A DNA stretch of 5,422 nucleotides from an uncultured Clostridia bacterium. GTDB lineage: Bacteria; Bacillota; Clostridia; Oscillospirales; Ruminococcaceae. The translations under genes were made by a program, and so were the position numbers. This document shows positions 1 through 5,422 of this stretch, piece after piece (positions within the stretch are counted from its first letter, which is position 1; each line of letters opens with the position of its first letter). The notes under the pieces were generated by a model. It had not been told where the DNA came from and ran no database searches. It saw only the letters and a program-made list of their open reading frames with translations. The stretch covers positions 1-5,422 of the forward strand of contig CALBGD010000038.1 in NCBI GenBank assembly GCA_937893735.1, written 5' to 3'.

Positions 1-2
1 CC

Positions 3-305
3 GCCGTTGTCCTTCTGATGGCGTGGCTGATGGTTCTCGTTACTGGCAAATCCGAAAAGGTACGCGAAATACCGCACAAAGAGCTGCTTTTCATCTGCCT
101 CAGCGGGATTGCCACCGGAGCCTCATGGCTGTGCTATTACAAGGCCCTCCAGGACGGACCGGCAAGTATCGTTGCGCCGATAGACAAGCTAAGTATCCTT
201 GTTACTGTGCTGTTCTCCCGCATTGTATTCCACGAAAGGCTCTCGCTTAAATCCGGAATTGGACTGGCGCTGCTTACCGCTGGAACCCTGCTTCTGCTTA
301 TTTAA
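3..305 (+). CDS. EamA/DMT-family membrane transporter, C-terminal part (5' end outside window)
   Basis: This is the last 100 codons of a small integral membrane protein of the drug/metabolite transporter (EamA) superfamily. The reading frame is open to the left edge, and the residues before the first ATG (AVVLL, then Met at position 18) continue a hydrophobic helix, so that Met is internal rather than the start. Visible hydrophobic segments lie at about residues 1-14, 26-47, 56-76 and 82-100. The stretch around SWLCYYKALQDGPASIV and APIDKLSI, followed by FHERLS and a glycine-rich last helix, is typical of single-EamA-domain proteins of about 140 residues. If so, roughly 40 residues are missing. 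These proteins sit in the cytoplasmic membrane; the substrate cannot be predicted. The gene ends at TAA and is followed within 10 nt by a terminator, so it is the last gene of its transcript. A longer two-domain EamA protein is possible because the N-terminus is unseen. Confidence 0.88.
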   Translation, partial: AVVLLMAWLMVLVTGKSEKVREIPHKELLFICLSGIATGASWLCYYKALQDGPASIVAPIDKLSILVTVLFSRIVFHERLSLKSGIGLALLTAGTLLLLI

Positions 306-314
306 TTTACGCAG

Positions 315-344
315 CTCCCCGGTGATTACGGGGAGTTTTGCTTT
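315..344 (+). terminator. Rho-independent terminator of the EamA gene
   Basis: A perfect 7-bp stem, CTCCCCG (315-321) with CGGGGAG (329-335), closes a 7-nt loop and is followed by TTTTGCTTT. It starts 9 nt after the stop codon of the transporter. The arm and tail sequence closely resemble the terminator after the GH43 gene near 3848-3889. Confidence 0.85.
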
Positions 345-371
345 ATGGTAACGTCTAAAACCGACACATAA

Positions 372-491
372 GCAGATTTCTATGCGAAAGGGAAACGCTT
401 AATAAAACAAAATCGACACGTTCAAACGCGAAACTCATGCGTCTGATTTTGTTTTGCTTCTTCAGTATTTTCATTTGTCAAAGAAATCTGC
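372..491. repeat. Nested inverted repeats in intergenic DNA, possible long hairpin or MITE-like remnant
   Basis: The outer arms GCAGATTTCT (372-381) and AGAAATCTGC (482-491) are perfect 10-bp reverse complements. The inner arms AAAACAAAATC (404-414) and GATTTTGTTTT (445-455) are perfect 11-bp reverse complements. Both pairs are centred close together (about 431.5 and 429.5), so a transcript of either strand could fold into one long interrupted hairpin of about 120 nt with a 22/26-nt internal loop. No reading frame with a ribosome binding site lies inside. No clear target-site duplication is visible immediately outside the outer arms. I do not recognise it as a known RNA family; it may be a small non-autonomous element, an RNA, or decay of former sequence. 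Confidence 0.5.
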
Positions 492-507
492 CATTAAGGA
501 GAAATTT

Positions 508-525
508 GGAGGTTGCTTTATGTAA
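508..525 (+). promoter_or_regulatory. Orphan Shine-Dalgarno with ATG-TAA start-stop
   Basis: A consensus GGAGG (508-512) is followed after 7 nt by ATG (520-522) and at once by TAA (523-525), on the plus strand. A GC-rich hairpin begins 6 nt further on. The spacing is ideal for translation initiation, yet no protein follows. It may be the leftover start region of a deleted gene, or a minimal start-stop signal within a short transcript. No convincing promoter for it was seen. Confidence 0.3.
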
Positions 526-554
526 AACAAAAGCCCCGGAGCGACCCGGGGCTT
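524..554 (-). terminator. Rho-independent terminator of the chemoreceptor gene
   Basis: AAGCCCCGG (531-539) and CCGGGGCTT (546-554) form a perfect 9-bp stem with a 6-nt loop. Read on the minus strand, the hairpin begins 19 nt after the TGA of the chemoreceptor and is followed by TTTTGTTTT overlapping its base, a textbook intrinsic terminator. On the plus strand the following bases are not T-rich, so it should act mainly in the minus direction. Confidence 0.92.
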
Positions 555-573
555 ATATTATGTATGACCTGAA

Positions 574-2247
574 TCACTTCTGTCTGAGAGTGAATCTGGA
601 AACAAGCTGCTTCATGGTAGTTGCCTGAGCGGAAAGCTCCTCGGAAGCTGCTGCGCTCTCCTCGGCCGTTGCAGAGTTCATCTGAACCACACTGGAGATC
701 TGCTCAACGCCGGTTGTTACCTGCTTGATTGATTCGGCCTGCTCATCGCTTACATTAGAAATACGGTCAACAGTGGTAACAATGCTCTCGATCTGCTTAA
801 CTACGCCGATGAGGGATTCTGCAGTTTCATCTGCGATCCTGGAACCGTTCTCAACTGCGCTGATAGAACGCTGGATAAGTTCCGCAGTGTTCTGGGAAGC
901 GACCGCAGACTTGGAAGCAAGGTTTCTTACCTCGTCCGCTACGACTGCGAAGCCCTTGCCTGCCTCGCCCGCCCTTGCTGCCTCTACTGCGGCATTGAGC
1001 GCAAGTATGTTTGTCTGGAATGCAATGTCTTCAATGGTATTAATAATATTGCTGATCTGTGTGGAGGTATCATTGATCTCCTGCATAGCTCCAAGCATTT
1101 CCTTCATGCGGTTGTTGGAATCCTCTGCCTTTTTGCCGACTTCCGCAATACTGCGGCTTGCGTCCTCGGAATCCTGTGCGTTCTTGGTGATCTTATCGGA
1201 GATCTCCTCGATCGTAGCTGCAAGCTCCTCAACAGAACCAGCCTGCTCGGTAGCGCCCTGTGCATTTGCCTGAGCGCCCGCAGATACCTGCTCGGAACCA
1301 GAATCCACCTGGTCAGCAGACTGATAGATCTGAGACAGAGTATCGCTGAGTTCGACTGCAAGCACTCTCATATTGTCCAGCAGCGGCTTGAACGCGCCCT
1401 TGTATACCGAGCGGGCATTGGTATGTACATCGAAATTGCCCTTTGCAAGCTCGCCATACATATAAGTTGTATCATTGATAAGTGTGGAAAGACCTGTGAT
1501 AGTCGCGCGCATCGCGTCAGCCATTACACCGAACTCATCGCGGCTCTGATAGGATATCTCGCTGTCCAGCTCGCCGTTGGAGATCTTGACGATAGCGCTC
1601 TCGATTTCTTTGATGGGCTTGGTGAACAGCGCAGTAAGGTTGATTATTGCCGCAACTGCCAGCGCGATGTTTACGATCGCAACAACCAGAACTGCAATAC
1701 TCATTCCCTTTGCGTAGCTCTTTGAGTTCCCGAACATTGTGCGCGCTTCCTGAGTAAGGATATCATCTGCGCTCTTTATCTCAGTTATGCACTCATCAAT
1801 CTTACCCGCAAGGTTTGAATTGTATGCTTCGAGTGCGTCAGCGTTAGAACTGCCCTTAATAAGTTCCGCAAGCGCGGGAAGCTCATTTACGATATCTGTG
1901 CAGGAGTTTCTGATGGAATCAATACCTGCGTCCGTGCCTTTGTATGTTATCTGATCTAGGGCAGCAATCATTTCATTTGCAGCCTCTGTTGCGTTGTTCA
2001 GGAATTCTTCTTCCTTGTCCATATCATTTTCAAGCGCTGCCGCAAGAGTATTGCGTGATACTTCCTCAACGTACACCTGCACGTTGCCTATGCGTACAAC
2101 ACTGACCAGGTCCTCGTTATAAATTGTTTCGAGATTACTGGATACTACATTGATGCCCATTATTGCCAGCAGCGAGCAGGCAATGATCATCACGATCACA
2201 ACGCCAAACGAAAGTATGAGTTTGGCAGATACCTTCATGTTTTTCAT
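574..2247 (-). CDS. Methyl-accepting chemotaxis protein (transmembrane chemoreceptor, 4HB-HAMP-MCP signal)
   Basis: This is a complete 557-residue chemoreceptor that would control the CheA kinase through CheW at the inner face of the membrane. TM1 is about residues 9-31, followed by an extracytoplasmic, mostly helical sensor of about 150 residues (32-180) with the look of the 4HB_MCP family. TM2 is about 182-208, and a HAMP domain starts at about 209 (TKPIKEIE, then SRDEFG near 235-240). A second HAMP-like or linker stretch with Gly-Asn-Phe-Asp and Tyr-Lys-Gly-Ala-Phe lies at about 262-305. The signalling coiled coil fills about 306-557, and its hairpin tip at about 405-444 is highly conserved ([18 protein letters not shown], then [15 protein letters not shown]). 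About 130 residues follow the tip, near 18 heptads, which suggests the 36H class (inference). Likely adaptation Glu pairs are 340-341, 529-530 and 536-537. The protein ends in TLRQK with no CheR-docking pentapeptide. The ligand is unknown and no che genes are adjacent. The start at 2247 is chosen for its AAGGAG site; Met4 would be poorly spaced. Confidence 0.97.
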   Translation of the reverse strand: MKNMKVSAKLILSFGVVIVMIIACSLLAIMGINVVSSNLETIYNEDLVSVVRIGNVQVYVEEVSRNTLAAALENDMDKEEEFLNNATEAANEMIAALDQITYKGTDAGIDSIRNSCTDIVNELPALAELIKGSSNADALEAYNSNLAGKIDECITEIKSADDILTQEARTMFGNSKSYAKGMSIAVLVVAIVNIALAVAAIINLTALFTKPIKEIESAIVKISNGELDSEISYQSRDEFGVMADAMRATITGLSTLINDTTYMYGELAKGNFDVHTNARSVYKGAFKPLLDNMRVLAVELSDTLSQIYQSADQVDSGSEQVSAGAQANAQGATEQAGSVEELAATIEEISDKITKNAQDSEDASRSIAEVGKKAEDSNNRMKEMLGAMQEINDTSTQISNIINTIEDIAFQTNILALNAAVEAARAGEAGKGFAVVADEVRNLASKSAVASQNTAELIQRSISAVENGSRIADETAESLIGVVKQIESIVTTVDRISNVSDEQAESIKQVTTGVEQISSVVQMNSATAEESAAASEELSAQATTMKQLVSRFTLRQK

Positions 2248-2252
2248 GTTAT

Positions 2253-2258
2253 CTCCTT
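2253..2258 (-). promoter_or_regulatory. Ribosome binding site of the chemoreceptor gene
   Basis: Read on the minus strand, AAGGAG sits 5 nt before the ATG at 2247 and 14 nt before the second in-frame ATG (Met4). It therefore favours the longer start. Confidence 0.85.
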
Positions 2259-2326
2259 CTCCTCGGCACAGCAGGAAGTCAGACTGTGCATTCTTTTATT
2301 TCAACCTTGCTTTACTTCCAAATTAT

Positions 2327-2355
2327 ATTTTATCACTATCGTGCAAAAAAGTCAA
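2327..2355 (-). promoter_or_regulatory. Sigma-A type promoter for the chemoreceptor gene
   Basis: On the minus strand a -35 box TTGACT (2355-2350) is separated by 17 bp from a -10 box TAAAAT (2332-2327), which is preceded by TGA to give an extended -10. A TATAAT follows directly at 2327-2322 but would need a 22-bp spacer. Transcription should begin near 2320, leaving a leader of about 70 nt. A sigma-28 (flagellar/chemotaxis) promoter was looked for: a CGATA lies in the spacer, but no TAAA sits at the right distance upstream. Housekeeping control is therefore more likely. Confidence 0.65.
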
Positions 2356-2446
2356 AACAAATTTGTATAAAAAAGCCATATTCATTGACTTAGTTAAATA
2401 TTTTGTCAAAATGGCAAAAAAGTGCTTGCTTCTGTCTATTTCTTCA

Positions 2447-2475
2447 TTGTGCAATTTGCCGAAACATGATATAAT
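2447..2475 (+). promoter_or_regulatory. Extended -10 promoter for the GH43 gene
   Basis: A perfect TATAAT (2470-2475) is preceded by TGA (2467-2469), giving an extended -10 element. Seventeen bp upstream a weak -35, TTGTGC (2447-2452), matches the consensus only in its first three bases. Predicted transcription start is near 2482, about 40 nt before the GH43 start codon. An odd palindrome GCAA-T-TTGC (2451-2459) overlaps the -35 and spacer and could be an operator. Confidence 0.7.
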
Positions 2476-2510
2476 CAATACAAGAACAAAATGCCGCCGC
2501 ATGGCAAAAC

Positions 2511-2514
2511 GAGG
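2511..2514 (+). promoter_or_regulatory. Ribosome binding site that sets the GH43 start
   Basis: GAGG lies 8 nt before the ATG at 2523. The in-frame GTG at 2514 overlaps this site and so cannot be the start served by it, which decides for the ATG at 2523. Confidence 0.75.
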
Positions 2515-2522
2515 TGTATATC

Positions 2523-3833
2523 ATGTCAAATCCATATCTTCCCAGTTGGGAATACATTCCTGACGGCGAACCGAGAGTATTCGGGGACCGTATATATGTT
2601 TACGGCTCGCACGACCGAAAGGATTCCATCGACTTCTGCGACTATAAGCTTAAAGTCTGGTCTGCGCCGCTGAGCGACCCGAGCAAATGGGTATGCCACG
2701 GAGATATTTTCCGCACAAAAGATGGCGCGGACTCCCCCTCTGACGTCGACTGGACCGACCAGCTCCTGTTTGCTCCGGACGTTGTGGAGCGCGCCGGGAA
2801 ATACTACCTGTATGCGTACATAGTGAACGCAAAGGGCTGCGTGGCTGTCGCCGACCGCCCGGAGGGTCCCTTTAAGCTGCTTTCCAGATACGAATACGAT
2901 ATCCCGAACCACTATGACAACGGAACGTTCATCGACCCGGGAGTTCTTGTGGACGACGACGGCAGGGTTTACATCTACTGCGGGTATCAGGGAAGCTATA
3001 TGTGCGAACTGAAAGATAATATGTACGAGGTTGTGCCGGGAAGCTACAAGCTGGATATAATCCCCACCGCAGAGCCGCACAGATTCTTTGAGGCGTGCTC
3101 GCCCCGCAAGATAAACGGCACCTATTATCTCATCTACTCGCCGCAGAGAGGAAGCTGCCTTGACTACGCGACCTCCGACAGCCCGACAGGGCCGTTCACC
3201 TACCGGGGAACCATCATCGACAATGGCATCGACTTCCCCGGAGGAAACGACCACGGCTCCGTGTGCTGCATAAACGGCCAGTGGTACATCTTCTATCACC
3301 GCATGACAAACAGCACGATAATGTCCCGCCGCGGCTGCGTTGAGCGCATTGAAATACTCCCGGACGGAACTATCCCGCAGGTGGAAATGACCTCCCTCGG
3401 CTTTGAGGAATCCCTGAACCCGTATCAGGTGACCCCCGCAGAAACCGCCTGCGTGCTCAAAGGCGGGTGCTTCATCACGGAAACAAACGTGTTCGAGCGT
3501 CCCGTGACCAACATCACCGACGGCTGCGTCATGGGCTGGAAATACTTTGATTTCGGTGAGGATTTCTCGTCAAAGACCATGCAGGTTCGGCTGAAAGTGC
3601 GCGGCTGCGGCTCCAAAGGAAGGATACGCATTCTCCTTGACGGCGAGAACGGCGAGGAGCTCGGAACCGTTGAATTCAGCGAAGACAGCGGGGTTATCGG
3701 CGGCAGAATAAAAGCCGCTTCCGGCAGGCATTCGGTGTTCCTTGTTGCAGAAAGCGTCTATGAGGGCTGGTTCGCGGACAGCATGAAAGGCAGACAGCTA
3801 TTTATGCTCGACAGCTTTGTTTTCATGAAGTAA
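2523..3833 (+). CDS. Family 43 glycoside hydrolase, cytoplasmic (arabinofuranosidase/xylosidase type)
   Basis: This is a complete 436-residue enzyme. Residues about 10-290 form a five-bladed beta-propeller of family GH43, which hydrolyses alpha-L-arabinofuranosyl or beta-D-xylosyl linkages with inversion. The opening EYIPDGEPRVFGDRIYVYGS is characteristic. The expected acidic triad is visible: Asp14 (PDGEP, general base), Asp138 (FIDPG, pKa modulator) and Glu190 (FFEACSPRK, general acid). His244 in NDHGS matches the conserved propeller-centre His that helps hold a metal ion in this family. Residues about 310-436 look like a beta-sandwich, CBM6-like module (ITDGCVMGWKYFDFG, then ILLDGENGEELGTVEF). 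There is no signal peptide, dockerin or membrane anchor, and 14 cysteines fit a reducing cytoplasm. It probably trims imported arabino- or xylo-oligosaccharides from plant cell walls. Substrate and subfamily cannot be fixed here. No transporter or regulator gene is adjacent; the gene is monocistronic between its own promoter and terminator. Confidence 0.93.
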   Translation: MSNPYLPSWEYIPDGEPRVFGDRIYVYGSHDRKDSIDFCDYKLKVWSAPLSDPSKWVCHGDIFRTKDGADSPSDVDWTDQLLFAPDVVERAGKYYLYAYIVNAKGCVAVADRPEGPFKLLSRYEYDIPNHYDNGTFIDPGVLVDDDGRVYIYCGYQGSYMCELKDNMYEVVPGSYKLDIIPTAEPHRFFEACSPRKINGTYYLIYSPQRGSCLDYATSDSPTGPFTYRGTIIDNGIDFPGGNDHGSVCCINGQWYIFYHRMTNSTIMSRRGCVERIEILPDGTIPQVEMTSLGFEESLNPYQVTPAETACVLKGGCFITETNVFERPVTNITDGCVMGWKYFDFGEDFSSKTMQVRLKVRGCGSKGRIRILLDGENGEELGTVEFSEDSGVIGGRIKAASGRHSVFLVAESVYEGWFADSMKGRQLFMLDSFVFMK

Positions 3834-3847
3834 TATTTAAATAGTAT

Positions 3848-3886
3848 AGCTCCCCGGGATTCGAAATTCCGGGGAGCTCTTGTTTT
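3848..3886. terminator. Shared terminator hairpin between the convergent GH43 and EF-G-like genes
   Basis: AGCTCCCCGG (3848-3857) pairs perfectly with CCGGGGAGCT (3869-3878). The stem continues through one G-T wobble and three A-T pairs to a CGA loop (3862-3864), giving 14 bp in all. On the plus strand it lies 14 nt after the GH43 stop and is followed by CTTGTTTTA, a good U-tract. On the minus strand it starts 6 nt after the EF-G-like stop and is followed by a mixed A/T stretch, so it may work there too, less strongly. Confidence 0.88.
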
Positions 3887-5422
3887 ATGACTTTATCTCA
3901 GTTCCGGGAGGGAGCATATCGTAACGCGCGAATTCAGCGGTGAACTCGCCGAGGCCCTGCGTTATCTGACGGAGCGCCAGCGCAAAATCCGAAAGCTCTG
4001 CCTGCGGAGCCTCTGCGAGAAGCTCGGTCATGCCGTTGCCTGCGGAGTTCATTCCGAGGACGGAGCCGCGCCGCTTTGAAAGCACGCTCATAACGTCTCC
4101 CTGCTTATCGTCAGGAACCAGTATTTTCAGGCTCTGGACAGGTTCGAGAAGATAGGGCTGAGCCTCCTTCATGCAGTCCTTGAACGCCATGGAAGCCGCC
4201 GTCTTGAACGCCATTTCGGAGCTGTCCACCGGGTGGTAACTTCCGTCTATCAGCGTGGCTTTCAGCCTTACCACCGGGAATCCTCCGATGGAGCCGTGCT
4301 CTGCCGCCTCCTGAAGTCCCTTTTCTACCGCCGGGAAGAAATTCTTCGGAACGCTGCCGCCGAAAATCTTTTCCTCAAACAGAAGCTCGTCGCCGTCATA
4401 CGGCTCGAATTCTATCTTGACGTGTCCGTACTGACCGTGACCGCCGGACTGCTTCTTGTACTTGCTTTCGATGGTCGCCTTTTTGCGGATAGCCTCGCGG
4501 TACGCGATTTTCGGCTCGGACATCTTCACGTCCATGCCGAACTTGGATTTCAGCTTGGAGGCCGCAACGTCAAGGTGCTGCTCGCCCAGACCGCCTATCA
4601 TGCGCTGGTGAGTTTCGTGATTGTGCACATATTTCAGCGTGAGATCCTCTTCAAGCAGTCTGCGTATTGCTGCGGAAAGCTTCGCTTCATCGCCGCCGTC
4701 AGCGAGATTAACCGCGCGGAAATAGCACGCCTCCGGGAACTTTGTGGGCTCCAGCGCCGCCACAGCCTCGGGAGCGCAGAGCGTGTCGTTGGTCGCGGCT
4801 TCAAGCTTTATCGCTGCAACGATATCTCCGGCAAGGGCTTCGGTGACTTCCTCCTGCTTCTTTCCTAACAGCTTCACAAGCTTTCCAAGGCGGACATTCT
4901 CGCCGGTGCGCGCGTTTACAGCGGTGGTTCCGGAGGTCAGCCTGCCCTGAATGACCTTTATCGCGCTTATCTTTCCAACGAACGGGTCAGCGACAGTCTT
5001 GAACACGAACGCCTTGAGCGGCTTGTTCTCGTCATAGTCAAGCAGCTCGCCGTCGAGGGTTTCGAGCCGGCGCTCGTTCGGGGACGGGAGCATATCCACC
5101 ACGTCGTCAAGGAGCATATCAACACCGGAGAGAGTGTCGTTCGCGCAGCATACCAGCGGGGTTATAGCGCCGCTCGCCACACCGTCGTGGATTCCCTTAA
5201 CAAGCTCATCATGCGTGAAATCCTCGCCGTTGAAGAATTTCTCCATGAACTCCTCGTTGGTTTCTGCGACAGCCTCCGCCATGGAAGCCCGCAGACCCGC
5301 GATTCTGTTCTCGGAAGCTGGCATGGGCACCTCGGTGGGCTGTCCCTTCTTGTCGTAGCTGTACGCTTTCATCGTCAGCAGATTTATGTACGCCTCGACC
5401 GGACCGTGCTTGTCATACGGCA
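3885..5422 (-). CDS. EF-G-like translational GTPase (elongation factor G paralog), N-terminal G domain outside window
   Basis: The last 511 codons of an EF-G family protein are present. The frame is open to the right edge, and GPVEAYINLLTMKAYSYD reads through the Met at 5372, so that Met is internal. About 170-180 N-terminal residues with the GTP-binding motifs are missing. Counting from that Met: end of the G/G' region to about 100, ending in the usual LPSP; domain II about 117-200; domain III about 212-287 with GLGEQHLDV at 261-269; domain IV about 288-410 with KKQSGGHGQYGHV and the tip GSYHPVDSSEMAFK (377-390); domain V about 411-495. The tip His (380), which matches the His needed for translocation in E. 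coli EF-G, is kept. The C-terminal architecture is EF-G, not a Tet(M)-type protection protein. No ribosomal protein genes lie downstream, and the sequence resembles the second EF-G-like protein common in Clostridia and Actinobacteria. I therefore favour a paralog over the str-operon fusA; its cellular role is not settled. Confidence 0.92.
   Translation of the reverse strand, partial: PYDKHGPVEAYINLLTMKAYSYDKKGQPTEVPMPASENRIAGLRASMAEAVAETNEEFMEKFFNGEDFTHDELVKGIHDGVASGAITPLVCCANDTLSGVDMLLDDVVDMLPSPNERRLETLDGELLDYDENKPLKAFVFKTVADPFVGKISAIKVIQGRLTSGTTAVNARTGENVRLGKLVKLLGKKQEEVTEALAGDIVAAIKLEAATNDTLCAPEAVAALEPTKFPEACYFRAVNLADGGDEAKLSAAIRRLLEEDLTLKYVHNHETHQRMIGGLGEQHLDVAASKLKSKFGMDVKMSEPKIAYREAIRKKATIESKYKKQSGGHGQYGHVKIEFEPYDGDELLFEEKIFGGSVPKNFFPAVEKGLQEAAEHGSIGGFPVVRLKATLIDGSYHPVDSSEMAFKTAASMAFKDCMKEAQPYLLEPVQSLKILVPDDKQGDVMSVLSKRRGSVLGMNSAGNGMTELLAEAPQAELSDFALALRQITQGLGEFTAEFARYDMLPPGTEIKS

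Larger units (their letters stand above)
338..528. repeat. Imperfect direct repeat flanking the repeat-rich intergenic stretch
   Basis: TTGCTTTATG occurs at 338-347 and again at 513-522. Each copy is followed by TAAAAC: directly in the right copy (523-528), and after an extra 8 nt in the left copy (356-361). The 165 bp between the two 10-mers contain the nested inverted repeats at 372-491. The left copy is the tail of the EamA terminator and the right copy includes an ATG preceded by a Shine-Dalgarno. It could be the scar of a small insertion or deletion, or chance in an AT-rich stretch. Confidence 0.4.

Noticed and set aside
372..491. Known riboswitch or CRISPR repeat in the 306-573 gap
   Set aside because: No motif of a riboswitch class I know (for example c-di-GMP or T-box) was found, no spaced direct repeats resemble an array, and there is no downstream same-strand gene for a riboswitch to control.
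725..1273. 182-residue plus-strand open frame antisense to the chemoreceptor
   Set aside because: It lies inside the conserved signalling domain on the opposite strand, has no ribosome binding site, and its Ser/Ala/Leu-rich composition reflects the reverse complement of a coiled coil.
2437..2475. TTGCCG at 2456-2461 as the -35 of the GH43 promoter
   Set aside because: The spacer to TATAAT would be only 8 bp; TTGTGC at 2447-2452 gives 17 bp.
2514..2516. GTG as the GH43 start codon
   Set aside because: It overlaps the GAGG ribosome binding site, while the ATG at 2523 has ideal spacing and starts the family-typical N-terminus.
2150..2563. 137-residue plus-strand frame across the divergent promoter region
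   Set aside because: It begins inside the chemoreceptor and crosses AT-rich promoter DNA and the GH43 start in another frame. Its composition is not protein-like.
2526..3299. 257-residue minus-strand open frame antisense to GH43
   Set aside because: It fully overlaps the conserved catalytic propeller. Its residues are Val/Arg-rich as expected of an antisense frame in GC-rich codons, and it shows no recognisable motif.
4233..4868. 211-residue plus-strand open frame antisense to the EF-G-like gene
   Set aside because: It overlaps conserved EF-G domains II-IV on the other strand and has no Shine-Dalgarno or recognisable family features.
5370..5372. ATG as the start of the EF-G-like gene
   Set aside because: The frame upstream is open to the window edge and encodes EF-G-like sequence (EAYINLLTMKAY), so this Met is internal.

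Overview
The window looks like ordinary chromosomal DNA from a low-to-moderate GC Gram-positive anaerobe of the class Clostridia. The best guess is a Ruminococcus-like member of the Oscillospiraceae, probably from gut or rumen. This rests on purine-rich Shine-Dalgarno sites, sigma-A type promoters with extended -10 elements, GC-rich hairpin plus U-tract terminators, and the style of the proteins. Those are a single-EamA-domain transporter, a four-helix-bundle chemoreceptor, a cytoplasmic GH43 glycosidase with a C-terminal beta-sandwich, and an EF-G-like paralog. The species cannot be fixed from the sequence alone.

Layout, left to right. (1) 3-305 (+): C-terminal part of an EamA/DMT membrane transporter, entering from the left edge and ending in a terminator at about 315-344. 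(2) 306-573: a 268-nt gap between two genes that converge on it. It holds the transporter terminator, a nested pair of perfect inverted repeats, a 10-bp direct repeat, a strong Shine-Dalgarno followed by an ATG-TAA start-stop, and the terminator of the next gene on the minus strand. (3) 574-2247 (-): a complete 557-aa methyl-accepting chemotaxis protein. (4) 2248-2522: an AT-rich divergent promoter region with a good sigma-A promoter in each direction. (5) 2523-3833 (+): a complete 436-aa family 43 glycoside hydrolase without signal peptide. (6) 3834-3884: a 51-nt convergent gap filled by one long hairpin that can end transcription from both sides. (7) 3885 to the right edge (-): an EF-G-like translational GTPase lacking its N-terminal G domain, which lies beyond the window.

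The four genes do not form an operon. Each is its own transcription unit, separated from its neighbours by a terminator or a divergent promoter region. The chemoreceptor and the glycosidase share an upstream region, so they could be co-regulated around plant polysaccharide sensing and use, but nothing in the sequence proves this. I found no CRISPR array, RNA gene, transposase, phage gene or defence system, and no convincing new biological system. The least explained stretch is the repeat-rich gap at about 338-528.
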